From: a virus
Direction: 5' to 3' (one strand)
Virus record (IMG/VR): IMGVR_UViG_3300042475_000754
Location: 1-36,486 of that record
DNA length: 36,486 nt
In this document: positions 11,675 through 20,204 of the stretch, in pieces
How the letters are laid out: each line of letters opens with the position of its first letter
Position numbering within the stretch: the first letter of the stretch is position 1
Translations under genes and position numbers: made by a program
Notes under the pieces: model-generated
Told to the model about the DNA's origin: nothing
Database searches by the model: none
What the model saw: only the letters and a program-made list of their open reading frames with translations

Positions 11675-14600
11675 TTTATTTCCTTTACCATTAAGGTTCC
11701 ATCATCCAAAGTCGATAGAACAACATTACACTTCATACCTTCTCGCATCTTAGCAAGAGACATCTTATACATTGTTGGGAAAGCAATTACTCTAGTCAAT
11801 TCTTTTTGTGCATTTGAAAGAATTATATGGCTCATTGTCTTGCCAGCCTTTGTTACGTATGGAGTAAAGTCTACTACAATATACTCGTCTTCGTCAAGGT
11901 CATACTGCTTCTTATATAGATAGTCTACAAATGAGTTGGACCCTGTTGGGTCAATCTCGCTAACCTTTACATAACGTGCAATTCTATTATCTCCTACAAG
12001 AATAAAATACATTTGGCCAGTCTCGATTTGAGTTTGCTCTGTATGGAATAGGCCAATCGATCCTGTTTCATCTACCAACTCAATACGTGCCCATCCATTA
12101 CCACGCTTGATTGATTTAACCATGCCAAACATAACGAATGAACCTAAGTCCTCGAACTCTTCAATCGGTCTTGCTTGTGACTTAATACGTGGTGGAATTC
12201 CCTCTAGGTTGAATGTAGGTATGCCTAGATACTCGTAGTAACTATCTTTTTCATTTCCGCTTCTAGGGTTATCTGGGAATGCCGCCGCTCCGATTGCATT
12301 TAAAGCAGAGATGGCACGACTATTAATTCCGCTACCTTTCTTGGAAGCTTTATCGATAAACTCTGAATAAGAATTAAAGGGTCTCTGATCAATGATCTTG
12401 TTAGCAATGCTATCTGAAATAAACTTTACTTCTCCAAGACCAAATCGAATCGAGTCTTCCTTTAAAGAAAAGAATACATCTGATTCATTAATGTGCGGAA
12501 GTTTAATGCTAAGCTTTAGTCGCTTTGCTTCAATTAAATATTCCGTTCTCGCATCTTTGTCATTTTCGTTTTTAAGAATCGAGAACATAAATTCCAAAGG
12601 ATAATAAGTCTTGAGCCAAGCAGTATAATAAGAAAGCATAGAGTAAGCAACAGCATGGGAACGGTTAAAAGAATACCCAGCATGAGCCTCGAAAGTATGC
12701 CAGAGCGTTTCGGCTTGCTTCTTAGAAATGTGTTTTGAAGCCCCAGCAATAAACCTATCTTTGAATTGGTCGAACTCTTTTGCATCTTTCTTCTTTCCAA
12801 TAATCTTGCGGACCTTATCAGCCTCTGACCAAGTCATACCGCCCAGGTGTACGCATGCCTGCATAACCTGCTCCTGATATATAATAACACCATATGTATT
12901 CTCGGTAAAAGGCTTCATAATTGGATGAATAAACTGGACCGCTTCATCTCCGTGCTTACGTTTAATATAGGAAGCACCTACTGTATTCATAGCACCTGGA
13001 CGAACCAACGCATTAGAAGCAGCAAGATCTTCAAATTTATCTACGCCCATCTTGATTAGCAAATTAGTATATGGGGTTGCTTCTGCTTGGAACACTCCCT
13101 TTGTATAGCCTTCACTTAGAACCTTATAAACATCTGGATCGTCAAGTGTTAACTCGGAAAGATTAATGTCTTTACCTGAACGCTTTTTAATTGAAGCAAG
13201 GGTATCTGAAATTACAGACAAGGTCTTAAGTCCTAGTGCATCTAGTTTGATAAGACCTATATCCGCAACCGTATCCATATCGTATGCAACGACAGGAATT
13301 CTACCTGATACTAAATCACTTGCATCAGCTCTTGATTCAACAGGAGCATACTTTCTCAAATCATCTTTTGCAACTACAACACCTGCAGCGTGTACGCCTA
13401 CAGATCTAATTCTTCCACGCAGTCTATCTGCAAGCCATAGGACTTCAGGATACTTAGTTCTAAACTCTTTAGTGTTTGGTGAATCAACAAAGTCTTCGAA
13501 GGTATCAATAGACTTCATTGCACGGTTAACATCTGAAAGAGGAACCATAAATACACGAGCAGCATCTCTGATTACACCCTTATCCTTAAAATAAGTATAT
13601 GTTGAAATAGATGCAACGTGCTTAAACTTCTTCTTTAAATAATCTTTAACTTCTTTACGACGACGGTCTTCAAAGTCTGTATCAATATCAGGGAAGTCAT
13701 TACGTTCTGGGTTAATAAAACGGAAGAACAGAAGGTCATATTTAATTGGGTCTACATCTGTAATACCAAGCGCATAGCAGACCAATGAGCCTGCAGCGGA
13801 TCCACGACCTGGACCTACCTTAATATCATTACCCTTTGCCCAGTTAATCATATCTGCTACAACTAGGAAGTATGATGCAAATGACTTATCTTTAATTACA
13901 GATAGCTCTTCATTAAGCCTGTCAATGTAGACTTGAGAGTCTGACATACCTAGCCTTTTAAGGCCCTCAGAGGCCATCTGAGCCAACTTCTGGTCGGCAT
14001 CGGTCTTGGGTACAGGGAGCAGGTCTAAACCCCTGTTAAAATCGTATTCCTGAACTTTATCTGCAATCTCCATAGTATTCTCATATATATCTGTACGAGT
14101 AATTCCAGCCTTATTGAAATCAGCCTCAATTTCATCTCTTGATTGAATGAATAGATTGTAGTCTTGAAAGGATATTCTACGGTCTGGATATAGGTAATTT
14201 AGTCTTTCATTAATATCTTTAATCTGTCTAGACATTTCAAAATCAGCATCTTTATCCATCTTAGGAGATGTCGACAATATGAGCATTGCCTCTTCTAGGA
14301 CCCTATCTTCTTCTTTAGCAAAGTGAGCATCTCCTGTTGCCACCGCCTTAATTTTAAGTTCATCCGCTAATTCTAATAGGGCAGAGTTAATTGGTTCAGG
14401 GTTATGGGATTGAACCTCAACATAAAAGTCTGGGCCGAATGTCTTCTTAAATCCTTCAAGTAAAGTTCTGGCCTCATCTAGACTGCCTCTATCAATAGCC
14501 TTACTAATTAATCCATTAAGACATCCGCTCAAAACAATAATGCCTTCGCTATATAGATCTAATACTTCTCTATCAATTCTAGGCTTATGATAAAAGCCTT

Positions 14601-14940
14601 CGTTCCAAGCAAGCTCTTGGAGAGTATTGATATTCTCTAATCCCTTTTTATTCTTTGCTAACAGGATGATATGGTTATACGCTTGAATAGATTTGTCTGT
14701 CTTTGAAGCCTTGTCGAATCTATCTGTTGGAGATATGTAGGCTTCTACTCCAAGGATTGGCTTGATGCCTTCTTCTTTACACGCAATTTGCATTTCACGG
14801 TGTGATGATAATGTTCCATGATCTGTAATTGCTATTGCTGTTTGTCCCGCCGCTTTTGCTGCTTGAACAAGTTCGAGGGGAGAGTTAAGTCCATCCATTA
14901 AAGAATAGTAGGAATGCACATGTAGATGTGTAAATTTCAT
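11671..14940 (-). CDS. dnaE: DNA polymerase III alpha subunit (DnaE type, C family)
   Basis: This 1089-aa protein is full length for DnaE. The N-terminal PHP domain keeps its metal ligands (HLHVHSYYS, ITDHGT, YNHIILLAKN, TGDAHF), so it may be an active proofreading exonuclease. The palm has GPGRGSAAGSLVCYALG, the catalytic pair in FPDIDTDFED (near 417) and the third Asp in LIKLDALGLKTL (near 568). Fingers and thumb follow (HPIMKPF, AGYSFNRSHAVAYS). A C-terminal OB-like segment (FVMFGMVKSIKR..) ends the protein. There is no sliding-clamp gene in the window, so it may use the host beta clamp. GGAG precedes the ATG. Confidence 0.97.
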   Translation of the reverse strand: MKFTHLHVHSYYSLMDGLNSPLELVQAAKAAGQTAIAITDHGTLSSHREMQIACKEEGIKPILGVEAYISPTDRFDKASKTDKSIQAYNHIILLAKNKKGLENINTLQELAWNEGFYHKPRIDREVLDLYSEGIIVLSGCLNGLISKAIDRGSLDEARTLLEGFKKTFGPDFYVEVQSHNPEPINSALLELADELKIKAVATGDAHFAKEEDRVLEEAMLILSTSPKMDKDADFEMSRQIKDINERLNYLYPDRRISFQDYNLFIQSRDEIEADFNKAGITRTDIYENTMEIADKVQEYDFNRGLDLLPVPKTDADQKLAQMASEGLKRLGMSDSQVYIDRLNEELSVIKDKSFASYFLVVADMINWAKGNDIKVGPGRGSAAGSLVCYALGITDVDPIKYDLLFFRFINPERNDFPDIDTDFEDRRRKEVKDYLKKKFKHVASISTYTYFKDKGVIRDAARVFMVPLSDVNRAMKSIDTFEDFVDSPNTKEFRTKYPEVLWLADRLRGRIRSVGVHAAGVVVAKDDLRKYAPVESRADASDLVSGRIPVVAYDMDTVADIGLIKLDALGLKTLSVISDTLASIKKRSGKDINLSELTLDDPDVYKVLSEGYTKGVFQAEATPYTNLLIKMGVDKFEDLAASNALVRPGAMNTVGASYIKRKHGDEAVQFIHPIMKPFTENTYGVIIYQEQVMQACVHLGGMTWSEADKVRKIIGKKKDAKEFDQFKDRFIAGASKHISKKQAETLWHTFEAHAGYSFNRSHAVAYSMLSYYTAWLKTYYPLEFMFSILKNENDKDARTEYLIEAKRLKLSIKLPHINESDVFFSLKEDSIRFGLGEVKFISDSIANKIIDQRPFNSYSEFIDKASKKGSGINSRAISALNAIGAAAFPDNPRSGNEKDSYYEYLGIPTFNLEGIPPRIKSQARPIEEFEDLGSFVMFGMVKSIKRGNGWARIELVDETGSIGLFHTEQTQIETGQMYFILVGDNRIARYVKVSEIDPTGSNSFVDYLYKKQYDLDEDEYIVVDFTPYVTKAGKTMSHIILSNAQKELTRVIAFPTMYKMSLAKMREGMKCNVVLSTLDDGTLMVKEIK

Positions 14941-14963
14941 TTAACTCTCCGCCTCTTAACCTA

Positions 14964-15632
14964 TTACCAGTCTACGCTACTTGATGAGGTAGACTCTTCG
15001 CCACTATTATTTTCACCAGCAAAAAATGCTTCTTGCTCTGTGTATGGCATGTCACGCACTGCTGTATCCTCAAGCTGATAAAGCTCAAGTGATGAACCAT
15101 CAAATGGTGTTTCATCTTTTGCAAGCGGGATAATTGTGTAACTTGTGTCTGTCTTTGTACCAGTACGCTTGATGCGCCACATTAGGTTAGTAATGCTTCC
15201 CATCTCTCCAGCATACTCAATAAGTGTTGGTGTGATTGTCTTACCACTCGAACCCTGAGACAAGATTCCTACATAAGGATCTTCCTTGCCATCATCTACA
15301 AGAACATTAATGTAAAGTCGTGAACGACCCTTCCATCCTGCCTTGTAATCCTTGCGGTGTTGTTCGCAACCGTAGCACTTACCTTGGTCTTCCATTGTGC
15401 ATAGGGCCTTACGGCGATAGTCTTTTGGATTTGTGTGTTCTACTGCAATAAATCCAAGACCTAGTTTTTCATTGTAGGTAGGTGAGTCTGGATCAAGTTC
15501 TTGAAGAAAACGAACTTTAACGCTTTCTGCATCCTCTAACTTAACCCAACGAGCCTTTGTACCGTCTCCACCTGAAGACTGTGGCTTGTCCATTACTTTG
15601 TTAAGGTCTTTCAACCCTCTTACTATTCCCAC
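14964..15632 (-). CDS. Single-stranded DNA-binding protein, T4 gp32-like
   Basis: This 222-aa protein starts with GTG behind GAGG. It has a Lys/Gly-rich N-terminus, a core with strands VKVRFLQEL and FIAVEHTNP, a zinc cluster ALCTMEDQGKCYGCEQHR (near 76-93; C-C-C-H as in gp32), then an OB-like half (SRLYINVLVDDG, PYVGILSQG, MWRIKRTGT). The tail (NNSGEESTSSSS) is acidic/serine-rich like SSB tails that recruit partners. It coats ssDNA at the replication fork and lies directly between primase and polymerase. Confidence 0.85.
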   Translation of the reverse strand: MGIVRGLKDLNKVMDKPQSSGGDGTKARWVKLEDAESVKVRFLQELDPDSPTYNEKLGLGFIAVEHTNPKDYRRKALCTMEDQGKCYGCEQHRKDYKAGWKGRSRLYINVLVDDGKEDPYVGILSQGSSGKTITPTLIEYAGEMGSITNLMWRIKRTGTKTDTSYTIIPLAKDETPFDGSSLELYQLEDTAVRDMPYTEQEAFFAGENNSGEESTSSSSVDW

Positions 15633-15685
15633 GTTTCCTCATTTCATATAGTTGATGGTGTATATCCATCTTTAGTTTGTTTTTA
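15633..15685 (-). other. Untranslated leader of the SSB gene with a small hairpin
   Basis: The 53-nt gap between primase and SSB contains GATGG/CCATC (5-bp stem, 7-nt loop) at about 15652-15668, then a GAGG site. No convincing promoter is seen. gp32-type proteins are known to repress their own mRNA leader, so this gap is noted for that reason only. Confidence 0.35.
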
Positions 15686-16684
15686 TTATGGGGTCCAAGA
15701 TCTGTATTCTATGTCTGACACTGCATTTTTAATACAGCTTTTAATTTCTTCGTCAGTCATATCACCAGCATCTTTTGCATCATGTGGATATATCTTACCA
15801 TATTCATGGGAAGCCCACAAGAGGTCTTTATTTTTTAATCTATTGGCTATGCTCAAGCCTAGCTCTCTGCCAGCCAAATCTGCGTCTGTCATTACAGTTA
15901 TTTTATTAAAATATCTATTTAAAAGCTTTTGCTGTTCTGTGGACAATATACCGCCAAGGACGGCTACTACATTTGGAAACCCAGCTTGATGTATTCTAAT
16001 TGCATCAAAGTTGGATTCAACCACAATAACATTCTCACCAATTTTCTTTGCACGATGAACGTTAAATAATGTTTTGCTCTTAGGCAGGTTGGTGCTATTT
16101 TTAAATGACTTGCCCTCGATTGATCTTCCCACTAAACCTATTGGTGTTCCGTCTGGACTATGCACAGGAGTAATAACCATATTCATTGAAGTAGAATATC
16201 CTAATCCAAAATGGTTCATAGAATCCTCATTAATACTTCTTGATTTAAGATAGTCTTTTGCGCTTTGGCTTGCTAGAAGATCTGTATGAAGTCTATCTAA
16301 AGTCTCTTGGGAAAATTCTTCGAAGTCTGGCTTCTCTTCAAACATATTTGCCATAATCTCATCAAAATTATTAAGAGCGGCTTGCTCTTGTGTTGCAATA
16401 AATCTAATTGCTTCAAAGTCATTCTTGTGTAGCACACGTCTAACTAACTCAGTTAATGTTCCAGACTCTCCACATGATGGGTTAAAGCATAACCATGCAC
16501 CTGATGATTTGTTTATGCAACAGCTTGCAGTGTGTCTATTAGAATGAAAAGGGCAGTAGAACATAACCTCATTGCCTGGTTCCGCAACTACATCTAAGCC
16601 TAAAGCTTTTATTACTGACTTGATATGGTTGGGCGCATATTGCGTGGAATCAATTTTCCTTGCGTTATACCCTCTGATAGCCAT
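15686..16684 (-). CDS. DNA primase with CHC2 zinc finger and TOPRIM domain
   Basis: This 332-aa protein starts MAIRGYNARK, using the ATG at 16684 with AGGA upstream. The frame is open to a GTG at 16735, so a 349-aa form is possible. The CHC2 finger is CPFH (residues 44-47) with CFNPSC (66-71). The TOPRIM domain has VVESNFDAIRI with the catalytic Glu (near 213), AVLGG and VMTDADLAGRELG. It makes RNA primers for the fork together with the adjacent DnaB-like helicase. It is short compared with bacterial DnaG and lacks a helicase-binding C-terminal domain. Its 5' end overlaps the 99-aa gene. Confidence 0.93.
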   Translation of the reverse strand: MAIRGYNARKIDSTQYAPNHIKSVIKALGLDVVAEPGNEVMFYCPFHSNRHTASCCINKSSGAWLCFNPSCGESGTLTELVRRVLHKNDFEAIRFIATQEQAALNNFDEIMANMFEEKPDFEEFSQETLDRLHTDLLASQSAKDYLKSRSINEDSMNHFGLGYSTSMNMVITPVHSPDGTPIGLVGRSIEGKSFKNSTNLPKSKTLFNVHRAKKIGENVIVVESNFDAIRIHQAGFPNVVAVLGGILSTEQQKLLNRYFNKITVMTDADLAGRELGLSIANRLKNKDLLWASHEYGKIYPHDAKDAGDMTDEEIKSCIKNAVSDIEYRSWTP

Positions 16685-16911
16685 GCCTTCTTCTTTCCTA
16701 CATATACCCCGTAGAGTGTCATTAAGAACACCCACGTTTGTCCGTCAAATTCTATCGAAAAACTAGTGTCTATGTCAAGCACTCTGACATAACCTTTGCT
16801 TCTCATATCGTGAGTAAGCATGCTTTCGTACTGGTATTTTAATCTAGGTATACCAGAGTCGTCAGCAAACTCAACCCTTACTTGAAATCTTTTTATCTGT
16901 TTGTGGTTCAT
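16612..16911 (-). CDS. Hypothetical protein between helicase and primase
   Basis: From the ATG at 16911 this is a 99-aa protein, MNHKQIKRFQVRVEFADDSG; the frame is open to a GTG at 16953. It has alternating beta strands (FQVRVEFADD, YVRVLDIDTSFSIEFDGQ, TWVFLMTLYGVYVGKK) and a basic tail. It overlaps the helicase 3' end and the primase 5' end in different frames, which is more overlap than usual here. The well-formed strand pattern argues for a real product. No family recognised; position implies a replisome role. Confidence 0.65.
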   Translation of the reverse strand: MNHKQIKRFQVRVEFADDSGIPRLKYQYESMLTHDMRSKGYVRVLDIDTSFSIEFDGQTWVFLMTLYGVYVGKKKAWLSEGITQGKLIPRNMRPTISSQ

Positions 16912-18139
16912 CTTTTTGGAATGGATTCTCGTAAATTTCCTTGACGATACCACGGTTGATATCCCAGTCTAGATAGAAATTAAAATCGTGACCATGTCTA
17001 TTCTTGCGAGAGACAATCTCAATCATATTAGTTTGTGGGTATCTGTGAACGGCTAAGGCCATATCAGCATCATACTCAATTGCCTTTGACCAAGCCACTT
17101 GGCTCATCATTGGCGGATTATCTTGATCAGAGATATCGTCTGCTGTTGCAGCGGTGATATCAATAATAGGAATGTTGTTAGAAACTGCAAGCATCTTAAA
17201 CTCACGAGAAACGTTTCTATTTCTTTCTACTTCAGAGTTAGAGCGCTTGTTGTCATTAAATAGCTGGTGGTAATCTAAGATAACTAAGTCTGGCTTATGC
17301 TGATCTATCTTTCCTTGAATTGTTGCAGGAGTAACTTCTGATGCACCCTCATTAGAGATAAGAACAAAACTATTCTTACCCTCAAACTTTTTGTTTCCCC
17401 AGTTACGGAAATCATCAATGTTAATATCACCCTTTGACAAATCACTTGCACGGAAGATACCCGAGCCAAGCATTGTAAAGATACGGTCACGCATATTCTC
17501 TGGAGACATTTCAAGGGATACAATCATTGGTTTAAAGCCTTGCTCCCAAGCTTTGCATGCTAGGTAGGCAGTAAACCATGTCTTTCCTTTTCCTGGCCAA
17601 CCAATTGCTACAATCAAATGTCCTGGTGCCATACCTGTTGGGTATGCTTTATCTATGGCTTCAAATCCTGTAAGGATTCCTGGGGCTCCGCCCATTACAG
17701 ATGAACGCTCTTTAACTGCCTCATAGTGTCGTGCAGCACTTTCAACATCAATAATATCTAAGTCTCTTACATTGTTTGTGTATCTGCTTAGGCCAGCAAG
17801 GTCACTTTGCATTTGTGCAAGAACTCTAGATGCTGCATCTTCTTTGAGTGCAGATCCTCCACGCAAGATAATAGTTTTTAGTTTGTTTGAAATAAACTCA
17901 TTCTTTAATATGTCTAGGTAATATCCAGTCTCCGCCTTAGATTCTACTGGCTCAAAGTCTTTATGACGTTCCATAAGAACGCCTGCTTCTGGCACTGCCT
18001 TAAACTTATAGTAGTATGACTTTAGGCTTTCCCATATGTCTCTATGTGATGTAAATAGCTCATCAACGTTATCTGCAAGTAGTGTACTAATGTCTTTATT
18101 CTTACACACCGCAGAGATTAAGGTTGCTTCTGTATTCAC
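16871..18139 (-). CDS. DnaB-like replicative helicase (RecA-fold ATPase)
   Basis: This 422-aa protein has an N-terminal helical DnaB-N-like domain (residues 1-120) and a C-terminal RecA-fold motor. Walker A is GWPGKGKT (180-187), followed by VSLEMSPENMRDRI, the DnaB H1a/H2 region. Walker B lies in LVILDYHQLF, and motif H4 in QVAWSKAIEYDADMALAVHR. It unwinds DNA at the fork as a hexamer. The start is GTG, overlapping the upstream gene in GTGA. Synteny with primase, SSB and polymerase is a complete replisome core. Confidence 0.94.
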   Translation of the reverse strand: MNTEATLISAVCKNKDISTLLADNVDELFTSHRDIWESLKSYYYKFKAVPEAGVLMERHKDFEPVESKAETGYYLDILKNEFISNKLKTIILRGGSALKEDAASRVLAQMQSDLAGLSRYTNNVRDLDIIDVESAARHYEAVKERSSVMGGAPGILTGFEAIDKAYPTGMAPGHLIVAIGWPGKGKTWFTAYLACKAWEQGFKPMIVSLEMSPENMRDRIFTMLGSGIFRASDLSKGDINIDDFRNWGNKKFEGKNSFVLISNEGASEVTPATIQGKIDQHKPDLVILDYHQLFNDNKRSNSEVERNRNVSREFKMLAVSNNIPIIDITAATADDISDQDNPPMMSQVAWSKAIEYDADMALAVHRYPQTNMIEIVSRKNRHGHDFNFYLDWDINRGIVKEIYENPFQKDEPQTDKKISSKG

Positions 18140-18453
18140 TCTTCGCCCTCTACCATCTTTTTTGTTTCTTCTAAAAGGATACTGCGTACTGCCCTATCCT
18201 TCTTAATCTCTTTTTCTAGGCTGTCTATCCTGTCAAAGTTGTTGTAAAAAAAGTTTAGCGGATGACCAGACTTCGATGTTTTAAAGTAATACTTTAACAA
18301 CTCAACTGCACGGTCATATCCTACACTATCAATGACATCTTGCATAGCCCACTTCTCACGAAACTTGTTTATTGTTACAACCTTGTTGTATCTTTCTTTA
18401 TATAGGGAAAGGTAAAGGCTTATAAGAATATATGGCTGTTTCTCATTTGCCAC
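18136..18453 (-). CDS. Hypothetical helicase-adjacent protein
   Basis: This 105-aa basic helical protein is coupled to the helicase by GTGA. Segment YNKVVTINKFREKWAMQDVI resembles a small DNA-binding helix bundle, followed by YDRAVELLKYYFKTSKSGHP and an acidic/basic C-terminus. Its position directly ahead of a DnaB-like helicase suggests a helicase loader or replisome organiser, but no diagnostic motif is visible. Confidence 0.72.
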   Translation of the reverse strand: MANEKQPYILISLYLSLYKERYNKVVTINKFREKWAMQDVIDSVGYDRAVELLKYYFKTSKSGHPLNFFYNNFDRIDSLEKEIKKDRAVRSILLEETKKMVEGEE

Positions 18454-18646
18454 TCTTGAGCTCTTCTTCTACCTCACGAGTCTTTTGAATAAGCTTGTTT
18501 TCAACAAACTTATAAACTCTTTCTGTTGCCGCATCAACACTTTCTCCAGAGCGGAGATCATCTTCAACGCCAACACCTATCTTGATGCTTTCGTAATTGC
18601 CTAAATTGCGTGTGAACGAGAGGTCCACCTTAACTCTAGTTGTCAC
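18443..18646 (-). CDS. Hypothetical small protein
   Basis: This 67-aa protein starts with a GTG overlapping the preceding zinc-finger stop in GTGA, behind AAGGAG. An N-terminal beta stretch (VKVDLSFTRNLGNYESIKIG, VGVEDD) is followed by an amphipathic helix (AATERVYKFVENKLIQKTREV). The layout looks like a compact two-strand plus helix fold. No named family. It overlaps the 105-aa gene by 11 nt. Confidence 0.72.
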   Translation of the reverse strand: MTTRVKVDLSFTRNLGNYESIKIGVGVEDDLRSGESVDAATERVYKFVENKLIQKTREVEEELKSGK

Positions 18647-18747
18647 TTGTGCTCCTTCATATGCCTAGATAAACTATCATGGGCGAATATGCCCCATCGC
18701 AATTCCCATTCTTTTCCACACGTAGGGCAAGTAATACTTCTGTTCAT
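18643..18747 (-). CDS. Mini zinc-finger protein (34 aa)
   Basis: The translation contains CPTCGKEWEL and, after an aromatic stretch, HDSLSRHMKEHK. CxxC plus the spaced histidines forms a C2H2-like finger. The ATG overlaps the TAA of the upstream gene (TAATG) and the TGA overlaps the downstream GTG (GTGA), so both ends tile exactly with neighbours, which strongly supports it. It is probably a nucleic-acid-binding or regulatory microprotein in the replication operon. Confidence 0.82.
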   Translation of the reverse strand: MNRSITCPTCGKEWELRWGIFAHDSLSRHMKEHK

Positions 18748-19229
18748 TACTCCGCCTTCCATACTGGTACGAATCCCGAGTCAGTCTTAGTATACAATAT
18801 AATGTTGTGTTTGAAAAGACCTAGCAATTCAGCCCTTGAAGGAACATTTTTAGAATGCCCTGAGTCTAATATAAACTCGTGCACCTGCAATACATCCTTC
18901 TGACTAAACATATACTTAGACCAGTTTTTATTTTCTGGATCTCCTATCGGATATATCTTTGAAGGAGCCTTAATCTTTCCCTCTAAAATATAATCGTGAA
19001 GAGTTACTGTGTGCTTATTTAAAAGCCCAGAGACATCTTTCATGCTGTAAGCATTTTCCATATGCTTTTCAACTTGAGAGTAAGAGTACATAACTCTTTT
19101 ATGATCAGGGTAGCACCAAGCAACTAATTCATCTTTAGATCTAGATGACCTCAAAACCTTATGTACTTTATCGTTTAAGAAGAAATACCGTAGTTTTTTG
19201 AGTTTGCTGTTTCTCTTTTTTCTAACCAT
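18747..19229 (-). CDS. Putative DNA-binding protein with MerR/excisionase-like HTH
   Basis: This 160-aa protein has a strongly basic N-terminus (MVRKKRNSKLKKLRYF). Its middle reads AYSMKDVSGLLNKHTVTLHD, then YILEGKIKAPSKIYPIGD and SKYMFSQKDVLQVHEFIL. That is the helix-turn-helix, wing, and Y-F-s-q-dv-l pattern of MerR/Xis-type winged helices (residues about 62-123). It probably binds DNA specifically as a regulator or origin factor. It overlaps the zinc-ribbon gene upstream by 55 nt and the mini zinc finger by 3 nt. Confidence 0.75.
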   Translation of the reverse strand: MVRKKRNSKLKKLRYFFLNDKVHKVLRSSRSKDELVAWCYPDHKRVMYSYSQVEKHMENAYSMKDVSGLLNKHTVTLHDYILEGKIKAPSKIYPIGDPENKNWSKYMFSQKDVLQVHEFILDSGHSKNVPSRAELLGLFKHNIILYTKTDSGFVPVWKAE

Positions 19230-19360
19230 TTCCCGAAAGCACTCGTCTCTTTATTAATCATATTTCTTTTCCCGCATAGAATGCAGAACAACTCTACGTG
19301 TAGCTTTTGTGAGAATACTCTGTCTACAAAAACTCTACCACCACATTTTCCGCACCACAT
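19175..19360 (-). CDS. Small zinc-ribbon protein
   Basis: This 61-aa protein has CGKC at residues 3-6 and CILC at 26-29, a classical CxxC-x19-CxxC ribbon. FVDRVFSQKLHVELF lies between the knuckles and a polar C-terminus follows. The ATG overlaps the metallophosphoesterase TAA (TAATG). Its 3' end overlaps the HTH gene by 55 nt. It may be a transcription or DNA-binding accessory. Confidence 0.75.
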   Translation of the reverse strand: MWCGKCGGRVFVDRVFSQKLHVELFCILCGKRNMINKETSAFGKWLEKRETANSKNYGISS

Positions 19361-20160
19361 TATAGTGTAAACAACTTCCCGTCAACAACGCATGAATAAT
19401 CAGGCGCTACGTGGATCATCTGTATATGCGGATAATCATTGACAATGTGAGCGATAGCAAATCCCTTTTGCCAGTCGTGGTGTTGCATGTACTTCATTCC
19501 TGGACCCTTTTCGTCACACATATGCCCAAGCTCGTAGCCTCGAAGTGTTTCTCCTTCTCCGCCGTTTCGTAATTCATAAGTAACTAGGTGAGATGCAATT
19601 CTGTGAGAGTGACCTCTAATTAAAGATACCTGTAGGTCTTCCATGTCCTTGCGAACAGAACCAGTTGCTGCAATTGAGAGTCCATGGTGTACGTGGATAT
19701 CTCCGAAGCGGCGCTTAGGCAATTCGTTATAGTGAATATATTCATAACCCAAAGAGTCTAATCCCCAAAGTGCTTCTGGAGTTACCTCATTAATATAGTC
19801 AGGAAGCTTTGCATCTACATAATTAAAAATTCTAACATCGTGGTTTCCTAGTGCTGAAAACAGTTGCGCTTCTGGCAACATCTCTCGTGTCTTTGTATAA
19901 AAATCTCTTGCGCCCTTTGCCTCATGTCGCATCATTGGAACAATAAGATCTCTACTATCAGTCTTGTGAAGGTTTAAAAACTCTGCTGATCTTCCTTCTG
20001 TATACTTGCTATAGCAGGCTTGATCGTCTGTATCACCAAGGTAGTCAACAACGTCTGGCTTAAACCACTTCATTACCTTAAACCAAAGGGCAATCATCTT
20101 GTCATCTTGATATGGGAATTGCTGGTCGGATGATATCATCCATTTTAAATCGTTACTCAT
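19360..20160 (-). CDS. Calcineurin-like metallophosphoesterase
   Basis: This 266-aa protein has the metallophosphoesterase motifs in order: SSDQQFPYQ with D12 (Gln replaces the usual His of DxH), LGDTDDQ (near 41), GNHD (near 105), HVHHG, and RGHSHR (near 182). The family cleaves phosphoester bonds with two metals. Phage members may act on DNA (SbcD/Mre11-like), on nucleotides or on proteins. It is the first gene of the replication operon, after the terminator/promoter gap, with an AAGG site 6 nt upstream. Confidence 0.88.
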   Translation of the reverse strand: MSNDLKWMISSDQQFPYQDDKMIALWFKVMKWFKPDVVDYLGDTDDQACYSKYTEGRSAEFLNLHKTDSRDLIVPMMRHEAKGARDFYTKTREMLPEAQLFSALGNHDVRIFNYVDAKLPDYINEVTPEALWGLDSLGYEYIHYNELPKRRFGDIHVHHGLSIAATGSVRKDMEDLQVSLIRGHSHRIASHLVTYELRNGGEGETLRGYELGHMCDEKGPGMKYMQHHDWQKGFAIAHIVNDYPHIQMIHVAPDYSCVVDGKLFTL

Positions 20161-20173
20161 TGTCTACCTTAAT

Positions 20174-20202
20174 ATGTAAAAAAGTCACGGGTACGTGACT
20201 TT
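20174..20202 (-). terminator. Intrinsic terminator (or attenuator) between tail and replication modules
   Basis: On the minus strand a 9-bp perfect stem, AAAGTCACG/CGTGACTTT, encloses a 4-nt loop and runs into six Ts. It stands 14 nt before the metallophosphoesterase ATG and about 50 nt after the tail gene stop. Because a promoter (20242-20215) lies just upstream of it, it may act as an attenuator as well as terminating tail transcripts. Confidence 0.8.
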
Positions 20203-20204
20203 GG

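Noticed and set aside
12847-13594. Plus-strand open frames opposite the polymerase gene
   Set aside because: The polymerase frame is continuous with all catalytic motifs. The plus frames have no start signals or recognisable content.
16685-16735. GTG at 16735 as the primase start
   Set aside because: The ATG at 16684 has AGGA upstream and leaves the CHC2 finger at a normal distance from the N-terminus. The longer form deepens the overlap with the 99-aa gene. Not fully excluded.
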